Assembly (NCBI GenBank): GCA_035533215.1
Contig: DATLUG010000036.1
Coordinates: forward strand, 1 to 36,715
DNA from: DAHUZL01 sp035533215
GTDB taxonomy: Bacteria > Chloroflexota > Dormibacteria > Aeolococcales > Bog-877
DNA: 36,715 nt
Direction of reading: 5' to 3'
Positions 1-8,929 of this stretch are shown piece by piece; the first letter of the stretch is position 1, and each line of letters begins with the position of its first letter. A program made the translations under genes and the position numbers. The notes below the pieces were generated by a model that saw only the letters and a list, made by a program, of their open reading frames with translations, ran no database searches and was not told where the DNA came from.

Positions 1-229
1 GGCCGGAGCCACCCTGCAGGTCCGGACCGCCGGTCTGATCGGTTCCCTCCTGCGACGGCGTCGTGGTGGGAGCCAGCGTCGGGGTGGCCAGTGCCAGCCC
101 GGCGTGCAGGGTGACGGCGTGGGCGCGGGTGGTGGCCGCGGCCGGGGCTGCCCCGGCGGCGAACGCAACGAGCCCGCCGGCGGCGACGATCGCGCTGAGG
201 CCGGTCAGCAGTCGGATGCGGAAGTTCAT
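1..229 (-). CDS. Secreted protein, N-terminal part only (runs off the left edge)
   Basis: An open frame starts at ATG 227-229 and runs off the window at base 1, so only about 76 codons are visible. The start is supported by an AGGAG ribosome-binding site about nine bases upstream. The first 35 residues form a clear Sec signal peptide: a charged start (MNFRIR), a hydrophobic core rich in L, A, V and G, and small residues up to an APAAA-type cleavage site. What follows is rich in Thr, Pro, Gly and Gln and resembles a linker. No family can be named from this fragment. It is the last gene of a minus-strand series behind a two-component system, and the region before it carries a candidate binding site for that regulator (separate entry), so it is probably a target of the system. 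High confidence that it is a gene; function unknown. Confidence 0.75.
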   Translation of the reverse strand, partial: MNFRIRLLTGLSAIVAAGGLVAFAAGAAPAAATTRAHAVTLHAGLALATPTLAPTTTPSQEGTDQTGGPDLQGGSG

Positions 230-278
230 CTGCTCGTTCTCCTACGCGTCTGGACCCGTCCTCCGGGTCACCGATGCC

Positions 279-310
279 AGGCTACCGAGCCCTCATGAAT
301 GCCCCATGAA
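279..310 (-). promoter_or_regulatory. Candidate response-regulator box and -10 for the secreted protein gene
   Basis: On the minus strand two TTCATG units lie exactly 11 bp apart (bases 310-305 and 299-294). They are followed, 10 bp after the second TTCAT, by TAGCCT (284-279) as a possible -10 element. No -35 hexamer is visible. Eleven-bp direct repeats placed about 10 bp before the -10 are the classic layout for PhoB/OmpR-class activators. The box overlaps the stop codon of the histidine kinase gene. Activity is inferred from arrangement only. Confidence 0.5.
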
Positions 311-1762
311 GCGAGCGCTGCCTCGCGGCAGCGCGCCTGGCCCGGCAGCGCCTGGGGCTCGGTCATGGCTCCGATCGGTTCGCCTCGCCGGGAGCCGCAC
401 GACGAAGCGGGCGCCCCGGTCGGTGGCGGCGAGGCCGATGTCGCCGCCGTGCGCCGCCGCGATCGCCCGGCAGAGCGACAGGCCCAGGCCGGCCCCGCCA
501 CTTGTGGGTGTGCGCGCTTCGTCCGCCCGGGTGAACCGGTCGAAGACCGACGCCCGGAGAGCTGGATCGATCCCCGGGCCGGAATCGTCGACGGCGAGGG
601 TCCACCACGACCCCTGGTGGGCGGCTGACACCACGATCGCTCCGCCGGCCGGGGTGTGGCGCAGGGCATTGTCGAGGAGGTTGTCGAGACAGCGACGGAG
701 GAGGTCGGGATCGCCAACCAGGCCGCCGTCCGGCTGGACCTCCGTCCGCAGGTGGAGCTGCTGCCGTTGCGCGAGGGGCAGCCATCGCGTGACCACCTCC
801 TCGACGAAGTCGTCGACATCGAGCGGGAGCTGCCGCGGGTGCAGCGCCCCGGCATCCGCCCGAGCCAGCAGCAGGAGCTGCTCCGCGGTCCGGCTGAGCC
901 GATCGAGCTCGGTCAGGAGGATCCGGTGACTGGCTTGGTATTCGTCGGGTGTCCGCTCGCGCCGCAGGGTGACCTCCAGCTGGCTGCGCATCAACGTCAG
1001 GGGCGCGCGCAGTTCGTGGGCGGCGTCGGCGGTGAACCGGCGCAGCCCGTCGAAGGCTGTCTCCAGGCGTGACAGCATCGCATCGAAGGTGGCACTCAGC
1101 TCGCCGAGCTCGTCGCCGGGGGGCATGTCCAGCCCCAGCCGGCGACCCAGATCGTGCTCGCTGATGTCGCGGACGGTGGCCGCCATGACCCGCACCGGTC
1201 GCAGGGCGCGGCCGGCCACCCAGTACCCGAGCGCCGCGGTCGAGACCAGCAGCCCGATGCCGATCGCCAGCAGCAGGAGTGCGGTCTCGGCGAGGGTGTG
1301 CTGGAGCTCGCCGATCGGCCGTGCGAGAACCAGGGACGCATGGCCGCTGGCCACCCGCAGCACCAGCACGCGGTTGGGGTGGCCGGCCAGGGTGACGCTG
1401 AACGGCGTGCCGCGGGGGCCGGCCCGGTCGATCACCCTGGCGAGCGGGCGCGGGTGGAGGTTGCCGCCCGACTGGTCGATGATGGTCCCGGTGGGGCCCA
1501 CCAGCAGCGCCGTCACTGCGATGCCGTGCGTGGTCTCGCCGGGGAGGGGGACGTCCGCGCCGAAGTTGACGGCACCGTTGTCGACGTTCAGCCCGCTGGC
1601 GATCGAGCGGGCCTGGGCGGTGAGCGCCTGATCCACGGTGGCGTACTCGAAGTGGGCGAACACCAGCCAGAACCCGGCGCCGGCGAGGGCCGCCAGGACG
1701 CCGAAGGCGGCGACGTAGGTGAGGGTGAGGCGGACCCGGGTCCGCCTCAGTCGCTGGCGCAT
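293..1762 (-). CDS. Sensor histidine kinase, HAMP type (partner of the adjacent OmpR-family regulator)
   Basis: This membrane sensor kinase of a two-component system has 489 aa. Transmembrane segment 1 (about 14-36) is followed by an extracytoplasmic domain of about 120 residues and transmembrane segment 2 (about 160-183). HAMP spans about 184-238. The HisKA domain carries phospho-acceptor His249 in the motif AAHELRAPL. The ATPase domain has its N-box near 361-369 (NLLDNALRH), G1 DSGPGID near 393-399 and G2 GAGLGLSL near 423-430. All catalytic motifs are intact. It starts inside the 3' end of the response regulator gene (16-base overlap), so the two are translationally coupled. The sensing domain has no recognisable fold and there is no PAS domain, which separates it from typical PhoR kinases. 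The signal is unknown. Confidence 0.93.
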   Translation of the reverse strand: MRQRLRRTRVRLTLTYVAAFGVLAALAGAGFWLVFAHFEYATVDQALTAQARSIASGLNVDNGAVNFGADVPLPGETTHGIAVTALLVGPTGTIIDQSGGNLHPRPLARVIDRAGPRGTPFSVTLAGHPNRVLVLRVASGHASLVLARPIGELQHTLAETALLLLAIGIGLLVSTAALGYWVAGRALRPVRVMAATVRDISEHDLGRRLGLDMPPGDELGELSATFDAMLSRLETAFDGLRRFTADAAHELRAPLTLMRSQLEVTLRRERTPDEYQASHRILLTELDRLSRTAEQLLLLARADAGALHPRQLPLDVDDFVEEVVTRWLPLAQRQQLHLRTEVQPDGGLVGDPDLLRRCLDNLLDNALRHTPAGGAIVVSAAHQGSWWTLAVDDSGPGIDPALRASVFDRFTRADEARTPTSGGAGLGLSLCRAIAAAHGGDIGLAATDRGARFVVRLPARRTDRSHDRAPGAAGPGALPRGSARFMGHS

Positions 1763-2439
1763 GGCGCTTCGGGATCGAAGCGGTAGCCCAACCCCCGCAG
1801 GGTGGTGATGGGACGGCCCCCACCGGCCGCCTCCAGCTTGCGGCGCAGCCGCCCCATGTACACATCGACCAGATTGGACTGGCCCTCGAAATCATAGGTC
1901 CAGACGTGCTCCTCGAACTGGGTGCGGGTCAGCACCTGGCGCGGATGCAGCATGAGGTACTCCAGGATGGCGAGCTCCTTGCCAGTCAGGCGGACGGCTC
2001 GGCCGGCGACCTGCAGCTCCCGTGCGGCGGTGTCGAGGCGCAGGCGGCCGGTGGCGAGGACCGCCGCCCGGTCGGCGAGGTGGCGGCGGGCCAGGGCGCG
2101 GATGCGGGCCAGCAGCTCCACGAACGCGAACGGTTTGGGCAGGTAGTCGTCGGCGCCGGCCTCCAGGCCGCGGACCCGGTCCTCGACCGCATCCCGGGCG
2201 GTGAGCATCAGCACCGGGGTGCCGACCCGGCGGCGCCGCAGCTCGGCGCAGAGCTGGAAGCCGTCGCGGGGGCCCGGCAGCATGACGTCGAGGGTGAGGA
2301 CGTCGAACGGGGTCGTGGTCGCGGCCGCCACCGCCTCCTCGCCGGTGCGGACGACGTCGACCCCGCAGCCCTCCTCAGCCAGGCCGCGGCGCAGCACGCC
2401 GGCCAACCGCAGGTCGTCCTCGACGATCAGGATCCGCAT
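1747..2439 (-). CDS. OmpR/PhoB-family response regulator
   Basis: This DNA-binding response regulator has 230 aa. The receiver domain (1-115) has acidic pocket residues Asp8-Asp9, phospho-acceptor Asp51 (LTLDVMLPG), Thr80 and Lys102, so it should be phosphorylatable. The C-terminal winged helix (about 130-224) includes the typical LTGKELAIL and LRGLGYRF motifs. The gene overlaps the kinase gene by 16 bases. Immediately upstream of its ATG is a direct repeat embedded in a long perfect palindrome, which suggests autoregulation. There is no good Shine-Dalgarno sequence before the ATG (only GAGG two bases away). If CACACT just upstream served as -10, the transcript could begin at or near the start codon. 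Identity as a regulator is secure; the regulon is inferred. Confidence 0.94.
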   Translation of the reverse strand: MRILIVEDDLRLAGVLRRGLAEEGCGVDVVRTGEEAVAAATTTPFDVLTLDVMLPGPRDGFQLCAELRRRRVGTPVLMLTARDAVEDRVRGLEAGADDYLPKPFAFVELLARIRALARRHLADRAAVLATGRLRLDTAARELQVAGRAVRLTGKELAILEYLMLHPRQVLTRTQFEEHVWTYDFEGQSNLVDVYMGRLRRKLEAAGGGRPITTLRGLGYRFDPEAPCASD

Positions 2440-2451
2440 CGCCTCGAGTGT

Positions 2452-2486
2452 GCCACGTGTTCATGAACGATTCATGAACACGTGGC
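2452..2486. promoter_or_regulatory. Perfect 16-bp inverted repeat containing an 11-bp-spaced GTTCATGAA direct repeat
   Basis: Arms 2452-2467 and 2471-2486 are perfectly complementary around a CGA centre. Read on the minus strand, the centre contains GTTCATGAA twice with 11-bp periodicity, the spacing used by OmpR/PhoB regulators. It lies between the stop of the glycosidase-like gene (2504) and the start of the regulator (2439). It may therefore act as operator for the regulator and, as a hairpin, as a terminator or attenuator for the upstream gene. Confidence 0.6.
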
Positions 2487-2503
2487 GGCGTCCGCCGCGC
2501 GGG

Positions 2504-4699
2504 TCAGCAGTCGCGCTGGGGCAGCGTCACGGTGTAGCCCACCCCGGTGCGCACCCGCAGGCGGAGCCACCGGCCCGAGGCGGTCCAGCGGGCGGGGGCG
2601 CCTCGCTGCCCGCGGACCACCGGCGAAGGGGACCCTTCCGGCAGCGCAATGGTGAGCCACCCGGAGGCCATCGAGACCAGGATGGCCCGCCACCGGCGGG
2701 GGCAGGTGGCCCGCCGGATCACCTCGACCGCCCGGCCGCCATCCAGGGTTCGGGCCGCGAGCCGGCCCGCGACCATGTAGCCCCAGCCGCCCCCGCGGAG
2801 CGGATGGGCGCCTCCCTGCCCCCGGCCGGCCGTGAGCGCCATCGCGGCCCCGAGGGCGCGAGCAAAGCCGAGCGGGATCCGGGCGCCGTTGGCCCAGCGG
2901 GTGGCGAAGTAGACAGCGGGGATCCCGTAGACGGCGGAGCTCAGGATGTGGGCCACGGCCTGGGTCGGGCGCAGCCGCCAGCCGTCGCCGTCGATGAGGA
3001 TGCCGGGGTCGACCTGGCTCACGATCGCGGCCCGGCGGTTCCACGCCTGATTGGTGCCGGCATCGTAGAGGCGGATCGCATCCTCGGTGCCGCCGAACTG
3101 GGGGGCGACGGCGCTGGCGTCGATGAGCGCACTCCGGTTGGCTGCCCACGCGGCCCGGCTGAGCAGGGTCATGTAGCGGAGAAGCGCCGCGGCGCCGACC
3201 CCGCGGGCCGGCCGGGCGAAGGCGCCCAGCGGGCGCTGGGGGACGTGATAGCCCCAGTCCAGCTTCAGCCCGTCGGCGCCGAGCTGACCGGGCCGGTGTC
3301 CCACCGCCAGGCGCATCGTCCGGGTGATCGCGGCGGCGAACCCCGGTGCGGTCGGGTCGACCTGGCCGAGTGGACGGGCGGTGACGGATCCGCTGACCCA
3401 CAGCGGCCACCACAGCAGCACCCGCAGACCCGCGGCGTGCAGCTGGGCGATCAGGTTGCGCATGCCCGCCACCCCGCCGAAGCGCGGGCTCGGCGTGGCG
3501 GATCCGAAGCTGGCCTGCCAGCGCGAATCGATCACGATCGTGAAGTGGTGCAGACCGAACTGGCGGCGCCAGGCGCGGGCGAAGCCGCGGACCCAGGATC
3601 CGGTGAAGCCCCGGGCGCCCCAGGCGGTCCCGGTGGCCCTCTGCTGTCCCCAGGTGTCCGCCATCGGCCATGTCCACCACCCCGGGCGCCCCCCGGGAGG
3701 CGCCGCGACCGGTGCGGCTCCCAGTCGGGCCAGGGCGGCGTGATACGCGCGCACCCCGAGGAGCGGTCCGCGGGCGGCGGTGACAGCGAAGGCTGGGAAT
3801 CGAAGCCAGGTCTGGGAGCGGGCCGCGGCCGTGCCGTCGCCGCTCGGTGGCGGGACCCGGCCGCCGGCACCGTGGTCGGGGAAGCTCGCGAGCAGGGACA
3901 GCGGGTAGTTGACGGTGAGGGCGCCATTCGGTCGGAGCGCCATCGCGGTCGCGTCGGGGACCTGGACCAGCCCCAGGCCGAGCCATCCGGCGCGGGTGCG
4001 GAGCTCCAGGTCGAACGGGGGTGGGGCGAAGGGGGCGGTGACGGCCGGAGGGCGCGTCCCGAGCCGGATGGAGGCTGTCCTGGCCTGCCCCACCGTGCGT
4101 CCGCTGGGGCTGAACGCCATCCCGAGGTGGGGGAGCCGTGGCCCAGGGCCCGACGGCACGAAGAACTGGGCCGGCAGCGAAGGCTCCCGGCCCAGGCTGC
4201 TGAGGAAGCGGACGGTGAAGAACGCCGGCCACCCCCGCACGATCGCCAGCTCGATGATCGATCCGGTCACAGCGCGGGCGGTGACGGTGAGCTGTGAGCC
4301 GGCGGTGATCGCGGTGAACCGGGTTCGCGGGGGGAGGGCGGCGCGCCCCGCCAGCATCGTCAGGGGGAGGGTGTGGGACGCGGCGCCGTTCCGGGCCACG
4401 ACCGCCAGCCGGTCGCTGGCCACGCCCAGCCGCAGGGTGTATGCAGCCTCCACCAGCTGGACCTGGGGACCGGCCGCGTCACCGACGAGCCGCATCCACG
4501 CGGCGGCCGCCGGCCGAGCGGCCATCTGCGCCCGTTCGATCTGCTTCGCCGCGGCGCTGTCGTGGTCGAGCGCGCTGAGCAGCCACGCGGCGGTGAACGC
4601 GGCCAGCGTGACCGCGGCCACGGTGGCGCGACGGGTCCCGGCCGGGACCCGGTGACCGGGTGGTCGGCCCACGCGCGCGGGGCCCTGCGGTCTGGTCAC
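2504..4699 (-). CDS. Membrane-anchored TIM-barrel glycoside hydrolase-like protein (GH31/GH36-like)
   Basis: This is a 731-aa protein with a basic N-terminus and one membrane segment at about 25-44, so most of it should be extracytoplasmic. Residues 50-320 look like an all-beta N-terminal domain. From about 338 (PGWWTWPMADTWG) a barrel begins. LHAAGLRVLLWWPLW near 420-434 and ADGLKLDWGY near 475-484 resemble the strands of GH31/GH36 enzymes in which the Asp of the K-x-D motif (Asp481) is the nucleophile. DAIRLYD near 540-546 could supply the acid/base. The C-terminus is a beta sandwich as in those families. The start is a GTG without a clear ribosome-binding site, so it is uncertain. It lies upstream of the regulator gene on the same strand. 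The fold assignment is by pattern only; the substrate is unknown. Confidence 0.65.
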   Translation of the reverse strand: MTRPQGPARVGRPPGHRVPAGTRRATVAAVTLAAFTAAWLLSALDHDSAAAKQIERAQMAARPAAAAWMRLVGDAAGPQVQLVEAAYTLRLGVASDRLAVVARNGAASHTLPLTMLAGRAALPPRTRFTAITAGSQLTVTARAVTGSIIELAIVRGWPAFFTVRFLSSLGREPSLPAQFFVPSGPGPRLPHLGMAFSPSGRTVGQARTASIRLGTRPPAVTAPFAPPPFDLELRTRAGWLGLGLVQVPDATAMALRPNGALTVNYPLSLLASFPDHGAGGRVPPPSGDGTAAARSQTWLRFPAFAVTAARGPLLGVRAYHAALARLGAAPVAAPPGGRPGWWTWPMADTWGQQRATGTAWGARGFTGSWVRGFARAWRRQFGLHHFTIVIDSRWQASFGSATPSPRFGGVAGMRNLIAQLHAAGLRVLLWWPLWVSGSVTARPLGQVDPTAPGFAAAITRTMRLAVGHRPGQLGADGLKLDWGYHVPQRPLGAFARPARGVGAAALLRYMTLLSRAAWAANRSALIDASAVAPQFGGTEDAIRLYDAGTNQAWNRRAAIVSQVDPGILIDGDGWRLRPTQAVAHILSSAVYGIPAVYFATRWANGARIPLGFARALGAAMALTAGRGQGGAHPLRGGGWGYMVAGRLAARTLDGGRAVEVIRRATCPRRWRAILVSMASGWLTIALPEGSPSPVVRGQRGAPARWTASGRWLRLRVRTGVGYTVTLPQRDC

Positions 4700-5020
4700 G
4701 GCGCGCGACGACCGTGCCGCGTCGGGTGCGGGCGGGAGGGGGCGGGCGGCCCAGCCCCACCTCCCTGAAGGAGGCGCCGGCCATCCCCGAGCTGACGCCG
4801 CGCAGCATCGCGTCGGGCCATCGCGCTCCTCTCAGGTTGGCCGGTGTCCCGGTCCGGCTCGACGGCGGGCCGATCGGGCCACACGGTGACCAGGCTCTTT
4901 GAACGTGCGATGAACGCCCCCGGCGATCGCTGGCCCGCGCCGCCGACCCCGGGCGGATGCCCGGGCGCCCCGACCCACCGACCGCAGCGGCGGCGGCCGG
5001 GCTCCCTGGAGATGTGACGA
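4700..5020. other. Intergenic region between rpoD and the glycosidase-like gene
   Basis: About 320 bases without a convincing gene. It holds the third copy of the direct-repeat motif (4898-4915) and a short CCTCC/GGAGG hairpin near 4765-4779. The short open frames here are low-complexity Arg/Pro/Gly and have no homology signal. Confidence 0.5.
4898..4915 (-). promoter_or_regulatory. Third candidate response-regulator box (GTTCA repeat, 11-bp spacing)
   Basis: On the minus strand GTTCATC and GTTCAAA units start exactly 11 bp apart. The site faces the glycosidase-like gene about 200 bases downstream. It is weaker than the other two copies (only GTTCA is strictly conserved), and the distance to the start is long unless the true start lies further upstream. 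Confidence 0.35.
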
Positions 5021-5041
5021 GGGCGGCCCGGAGGCCCCGCC

Positions 5042-5042
<1 letters not shown>
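5021..5042 (-). terminator. GC-rich hairpin at the end of rpoD
   Basis: GGGCGG and CCGCCC arms flank a short GC-rich loop directly after, and partly overlapping, the rpoD stop codon. There is no T-run, so it is a possible rather than a typical intrinsic terminator. Confidence 0.35.
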
Positions 5043-6157
<1,115 letters not shown>

Positions 6158-6158
6158 G

Positions 6159-8177
6159 TCAGCTCCCCTGCCGGTCGCCAGCGGGATCCAGCCCGGCGAC
6201 GCCGCGCGCGAACGATGCCGGGTGCTGGCCCGGCAGGACGGGGTCGGTCGGGGGCGCTCCCTGGCGCAGCGCCGCGATCCACCGCCAGACCCCCTCCAAT
6301 TCTGCGACAAGCCGGGGCGTGTCACCCCGGCGGTGGTGCCCCAGCGCCCCGATCTGCGTCTCCAGCCGGCGCGCGTGTTCGGCCAGCCGTTGGAGGCGGA
6401 GGAGCCGCACCCCGTCGTCGAGGGCGCGCAGAGCCCAGAGGTCGCCCTCGTCTCCCTCCAGCTCGGGGAACTCCTGGCGGTCGAGTCGGGCGAGGAGGGC
6501 GGCGAGGCCGGGCGACCGGGCAGCCTCGGTGCCGGCGGCACCGTGAGTGGGGCGAGCCGGGCGCGCGTCGCCGTCCGCCGCGGGCCCCTGCGACTTTGCC
6601 GCCGGGAGAGCCTGCCCCTCGGCCACCGCCGTGCTCAGCACGCGGTAGGCCGCCTGCGCGTCCGGGTCGCTGAACTCCTCAGGCTGCACTCCGTAGAACT
6701 CGTGGGCACGACGGGCGAGGGCTGGTCGCTGGATCAGGAGCGCCAGCAGGTACCCGGTTCGCCCGAGCGGTGTGTTCCCCGCAGCCGCCGAGTCGAAACC
6801 GCGGGCGTCGGCCGGGTCGCGGACCGAGCCGCCCGCCGGGTCCGGCGCACGCCGCTCCCGGTCCGCCGCGGACCCCGGTCCGCCCCGGGGGTTCTGGGCG
6901 AGGTCCTGGAGGAGGTGGCGGGGGTCGACGCCGAGCCGCTGGCCCACCCGCTGGGCGTAGAGGTCGCGTTCGCTGACCTCCGGGATGCGCCCCAGGACCG
7001 CCAGGGCGGCCCGCCGCGCGGCCAGGGTGCCGGGCCCGGTGCCCGGCCCGGCATCCCCGAGGGCGCGGTCGAGGAGCACCTCGAACGCGGGACGGGCGGT
7101 GGCGACCAGGGTGAGGAAGGCGGCGGGGTCGCGGCGGCAGAGGTCGTCGGGGTCGCTCCCCTCGGGGAGGACCGCGAGACGCGCCTCCATCCCCGCCGCC
7201 ACCACCACCGGGACCGCCTCCGAGCCGGCCCGCTGGCCGGCGGCGTCCCCGTCGAAGCACACCGTGACCGCGCCGGCGAAGCGGCGCAGCAGGCGCGCGT
7301 GCTCGGGGGTGAAGACGGTCCCGCAGGCGGCCACCGCGCTCACCAGGCCGGCGGCGTGGGCGGCGAGGACGTCGAAGTAGCCCTCCACCACCACCGCCGT
7401 CCCCTGGGCCCGGACCGCGGCGGCGGCGCGGTCCAGCGCGAACAGGGTCTTCGACTTGTCGAAGGTGGGCCCGTTGCGGGAGTTGAGGTACTTGCGGGGA
7501 TCCTGGTCGAGGGCGCGACCGCCGAACGCCACCACGGTGCCGTGCTCGTCCCGGATCGGGATGACGAGGCGGCGCCGGAAGACGTCCACCGGGCGTCCCT
7601 CCGCTCGCTGGGCGAGGCCGGCGAGGGTGACCAGCGGCGCAGCGTGCCCACGGCTGGCGAGGAATCGCAGGAGGTTGTCGGCGCGCTGGCCGGCCGGGGC
7701 GTAGCCCAGGTGGAAGGCATCGCGGGTGGCCTCGTCGACGTCGCGCTGGGCGAGGAGAGCGCGCCCGGGCGCCCCGGCGGGGCTGGCCACCAGCACGTGG
7801 TGGTAGTAGTCGGCCGCCACCCGCAGGACGGTGAGCGCGGCATCACGATCGCGGCGGCGACGGCGCTCGGCCTCGATCGCCTTGGGGTCGGCGGCGAGGG
7901 CGACCCCGACCCGCGCCGCCAGCTGCTCCAGCGCGGTCCTGAAGTCGACATGATCGATCAGCTCCACGAAATGGAAGACGTCGCCCCCGAGGTGGCACCC
8001 GTGGCAGTTCCAGACCTGCTTCTCCGGGTTCACGTAGAAGGACGGGGTGCGCTCCTGGTGGAACGGGCACAGCCCGCGCAGCTCCCGCCCCGCCCGGTGC
8101 AGGCGGACGTGGGGGGCGACCACGTCGACCAGGTCGACCCGCCCCCGCACCGCCTCGACCGGGCTCTCCCCGTTCAC
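6159..8177 (-). CDS. dnaG: DNA primase DnaG
   Basis: This primase synthesises RNA primers at the replication fork and has 672 aa. The N-terminal CHC2 zinc-binding domain has Cys37-x2-His40 and Cys58-x2-Cys61. The catalytic core contains YLNSRNGPTFDKSKTL near 230-245. The TOPRIM domain has the key Glu265 (VVEGYFD) and the DGD pair Asp309/Asp311 (CFDGDAAG). The C-terminal third (from about 440) is Ala/Pro/Arg-rich and then helical, matching a helicase-binding region. The start is GTG with GGAG six bases upstream and gives the usual family N-terminus (EAVRGRVDLVDVV). It is followed directly by rpoD, as in the classical macromolecular synthesis operon, but rpsU is absent. Confidence 0.96.
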   Translation of the reverse strand: MNGESPVEAVRGRVDLVDVVAPHVRLHRAGRELRGLCPFHQERTPSFYVNPEKQVWNCHGCHLGGDVFHFVELIDHVDFRTALEQLAARVGVALAADPKAIEAERRRRRDRDAALTVLRVAADYYHHVLVASPAGAPGRALLAQRDVDEATRDAFHLGYAPAGQRADNLLRFLASRGHAAPLVTLAGLAQRAEGRPVDVFRRRLVIPIRDEHGTVVAFGGRALDQDPRKYLNSRNGPTFDKSKTLFALDRAAAAVRAQGTAVVVEGYFDVLAAHAAGLVSAVAACGTVFTPEHARLLRRFAGAVTVCFDGDAAGQRAGSEAVPVVVAAGMEARLAVLPEGSDPDDLCRRDPAAFLTLVATARPAFEVLLDRALGDAGPGTGPGTLAARRAALAVLGRIPEVSERDLYAQRVGQRLGVDPRHLLQDLAQNPRGGPGSAADRERRAPDPAGGSVRDPADARGFDSAAAGNTPLGRTGYLLALLIQRPALARRAHEFYGVQPEEFSDPDAQAAYRVLSTAVAEGQALPAAKSQGPAADGDARPARPTHGAAGTEAARSPGLAALLARLDRQEFPELEGDEGDLWALRALDDGVRLLRLQRLAEHARRLETQIGALGHHRRGDTPRLVAELEGVWRWIAALRQGAPPTDPVLPGQHPASFARGVAGLDPAGDRQGS

Positions 8178-8220
8178 GCCGCTCCAGTCGCTGCGTCCCC
8201 GCCCCGGGGGGGAACGCCCC

Positions 8221-8850
8221 TCAGCCGCGCCTCCACCAGGGCCGTCGCCTCGCCTCCTGCGCCTCCAGCGCGCGTAGCTGCGCGCGGAGCGCGATCGCCT
8301 CGCGCTCGCGCCCCGCCACCTCCTCGGCGTGCGCGCGCCGGGCGCCGTCGAGCTCGGTGTGGAGCTCGCGCAGCTGCCGCGACCGGCGCTCCAGCTCGGC
8401 CTCGAACCGCAGCCGCTGCTCGGCCTCGATCCGGCGTTCGAGGGCCTGCTCCCAGCGGTCGAACAGGCCCGCCACCACCTCGCGGGTGTCGAGCTCCGTG
8501 AGCCCGGTCGGATGGAGGGGAGCGAGCCCGGGCCTGCCCACCTCGACGGTGCCGGCGAGCGTCACCGAGGCCTCGCCCGGGGCGTGGTCGCTGGCGGTCC
8601 CGCGATCCGTCCCGCCCCGCCCGCTCGACGCCCGCGGCGGCGTCGCCGGGTCGGGCTGGCCGGTTCTCGGCTCGGCCGCGGGCCGGCCGTCTGTTCCCGG
8701 GGCGGGCACCCGCACCTCCAGGCGCCCGTCCACCTCGACCCAGCGCACGGGCAGATCACCGGCGTCGATCCGACGTCGGATCATCGCCACCGGCAGCCCG
8801 AGCTCCTCGGCCACCTCGTCGACGGTCAGATCACGGCCCGGAGCCAACAT
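8221..8850 (-). CDS. HTH (MerR/excisionase-like) protein with C-terminal coiled coil
   Basis: This 209-aa protein begins at ATG 8848-8850, the start that puts the HTH at the N-terminus. AGGGA lies upstream. Residues 7-50 (LTVDEVAEELGLPVAMIRRRIDAGDLP) form a small helix-turn-helix of the MerR/excisionase kind, followed by a short beta hairpin. Residues 52-105 are a Pro/Gly/Thr-rich linker. Residues about 115-200 are rich in Glu, Arg, Leu and Ala with heptad spacing (RWEQALERRIEAEQRLRF onward), predicting a long coiled coil. The end is RRPWWRRG. The gene sits 43 bases upstream of dnaG on the same strand, so it is probably in that operon. A DNA-binding or chromosome-organising role is plausible, but no function is established. 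Confidence 0.72.
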   Translation of the reverse strand: MLAPGRDLTVDEVAEELGLPVAMIRRRIDAGDLPVRWVEVDGRLEVRVPAPGTDGRPAAEPRTGQPDPATPPRASSGRGGTDRGTASDHAPGEASVTLAGTVEVGRPGLAPLHPTGLTELDTREVVAGLFDRWEQALERRIEAEQRLRFEAELERRSRQLRELHTELDGARRAHAEEVAGREREAIALRAQLRALEAQEARRRPWWRRG

Positions 8851-8929
8851 GGCCGCTCGGTCCCTGCACTCCCATGTCCGCGAGCCCCGCCGGGGTCGTC
8901 CCCGGCTGGCTCCCTCCTCGAGACCGGGA

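Noticed and set aside
2201..4297. 698-codon plus-strand frame opposite the glycosidase-like gene
   Set aside because: It is the antisense shadow of a gene with a membrane helix and barrel motifs. It contains only Gly/Arg/Pro-rich sequence.
6159..6541. N-terminal extension of the sigma factor frame to 6541
   Set aside because: The extension is Arg/Pro/Ser-rich, lies inside dnaG, and is unlike any sigma region 1. GTG 6157 has a ribosome-binding site and the family start.
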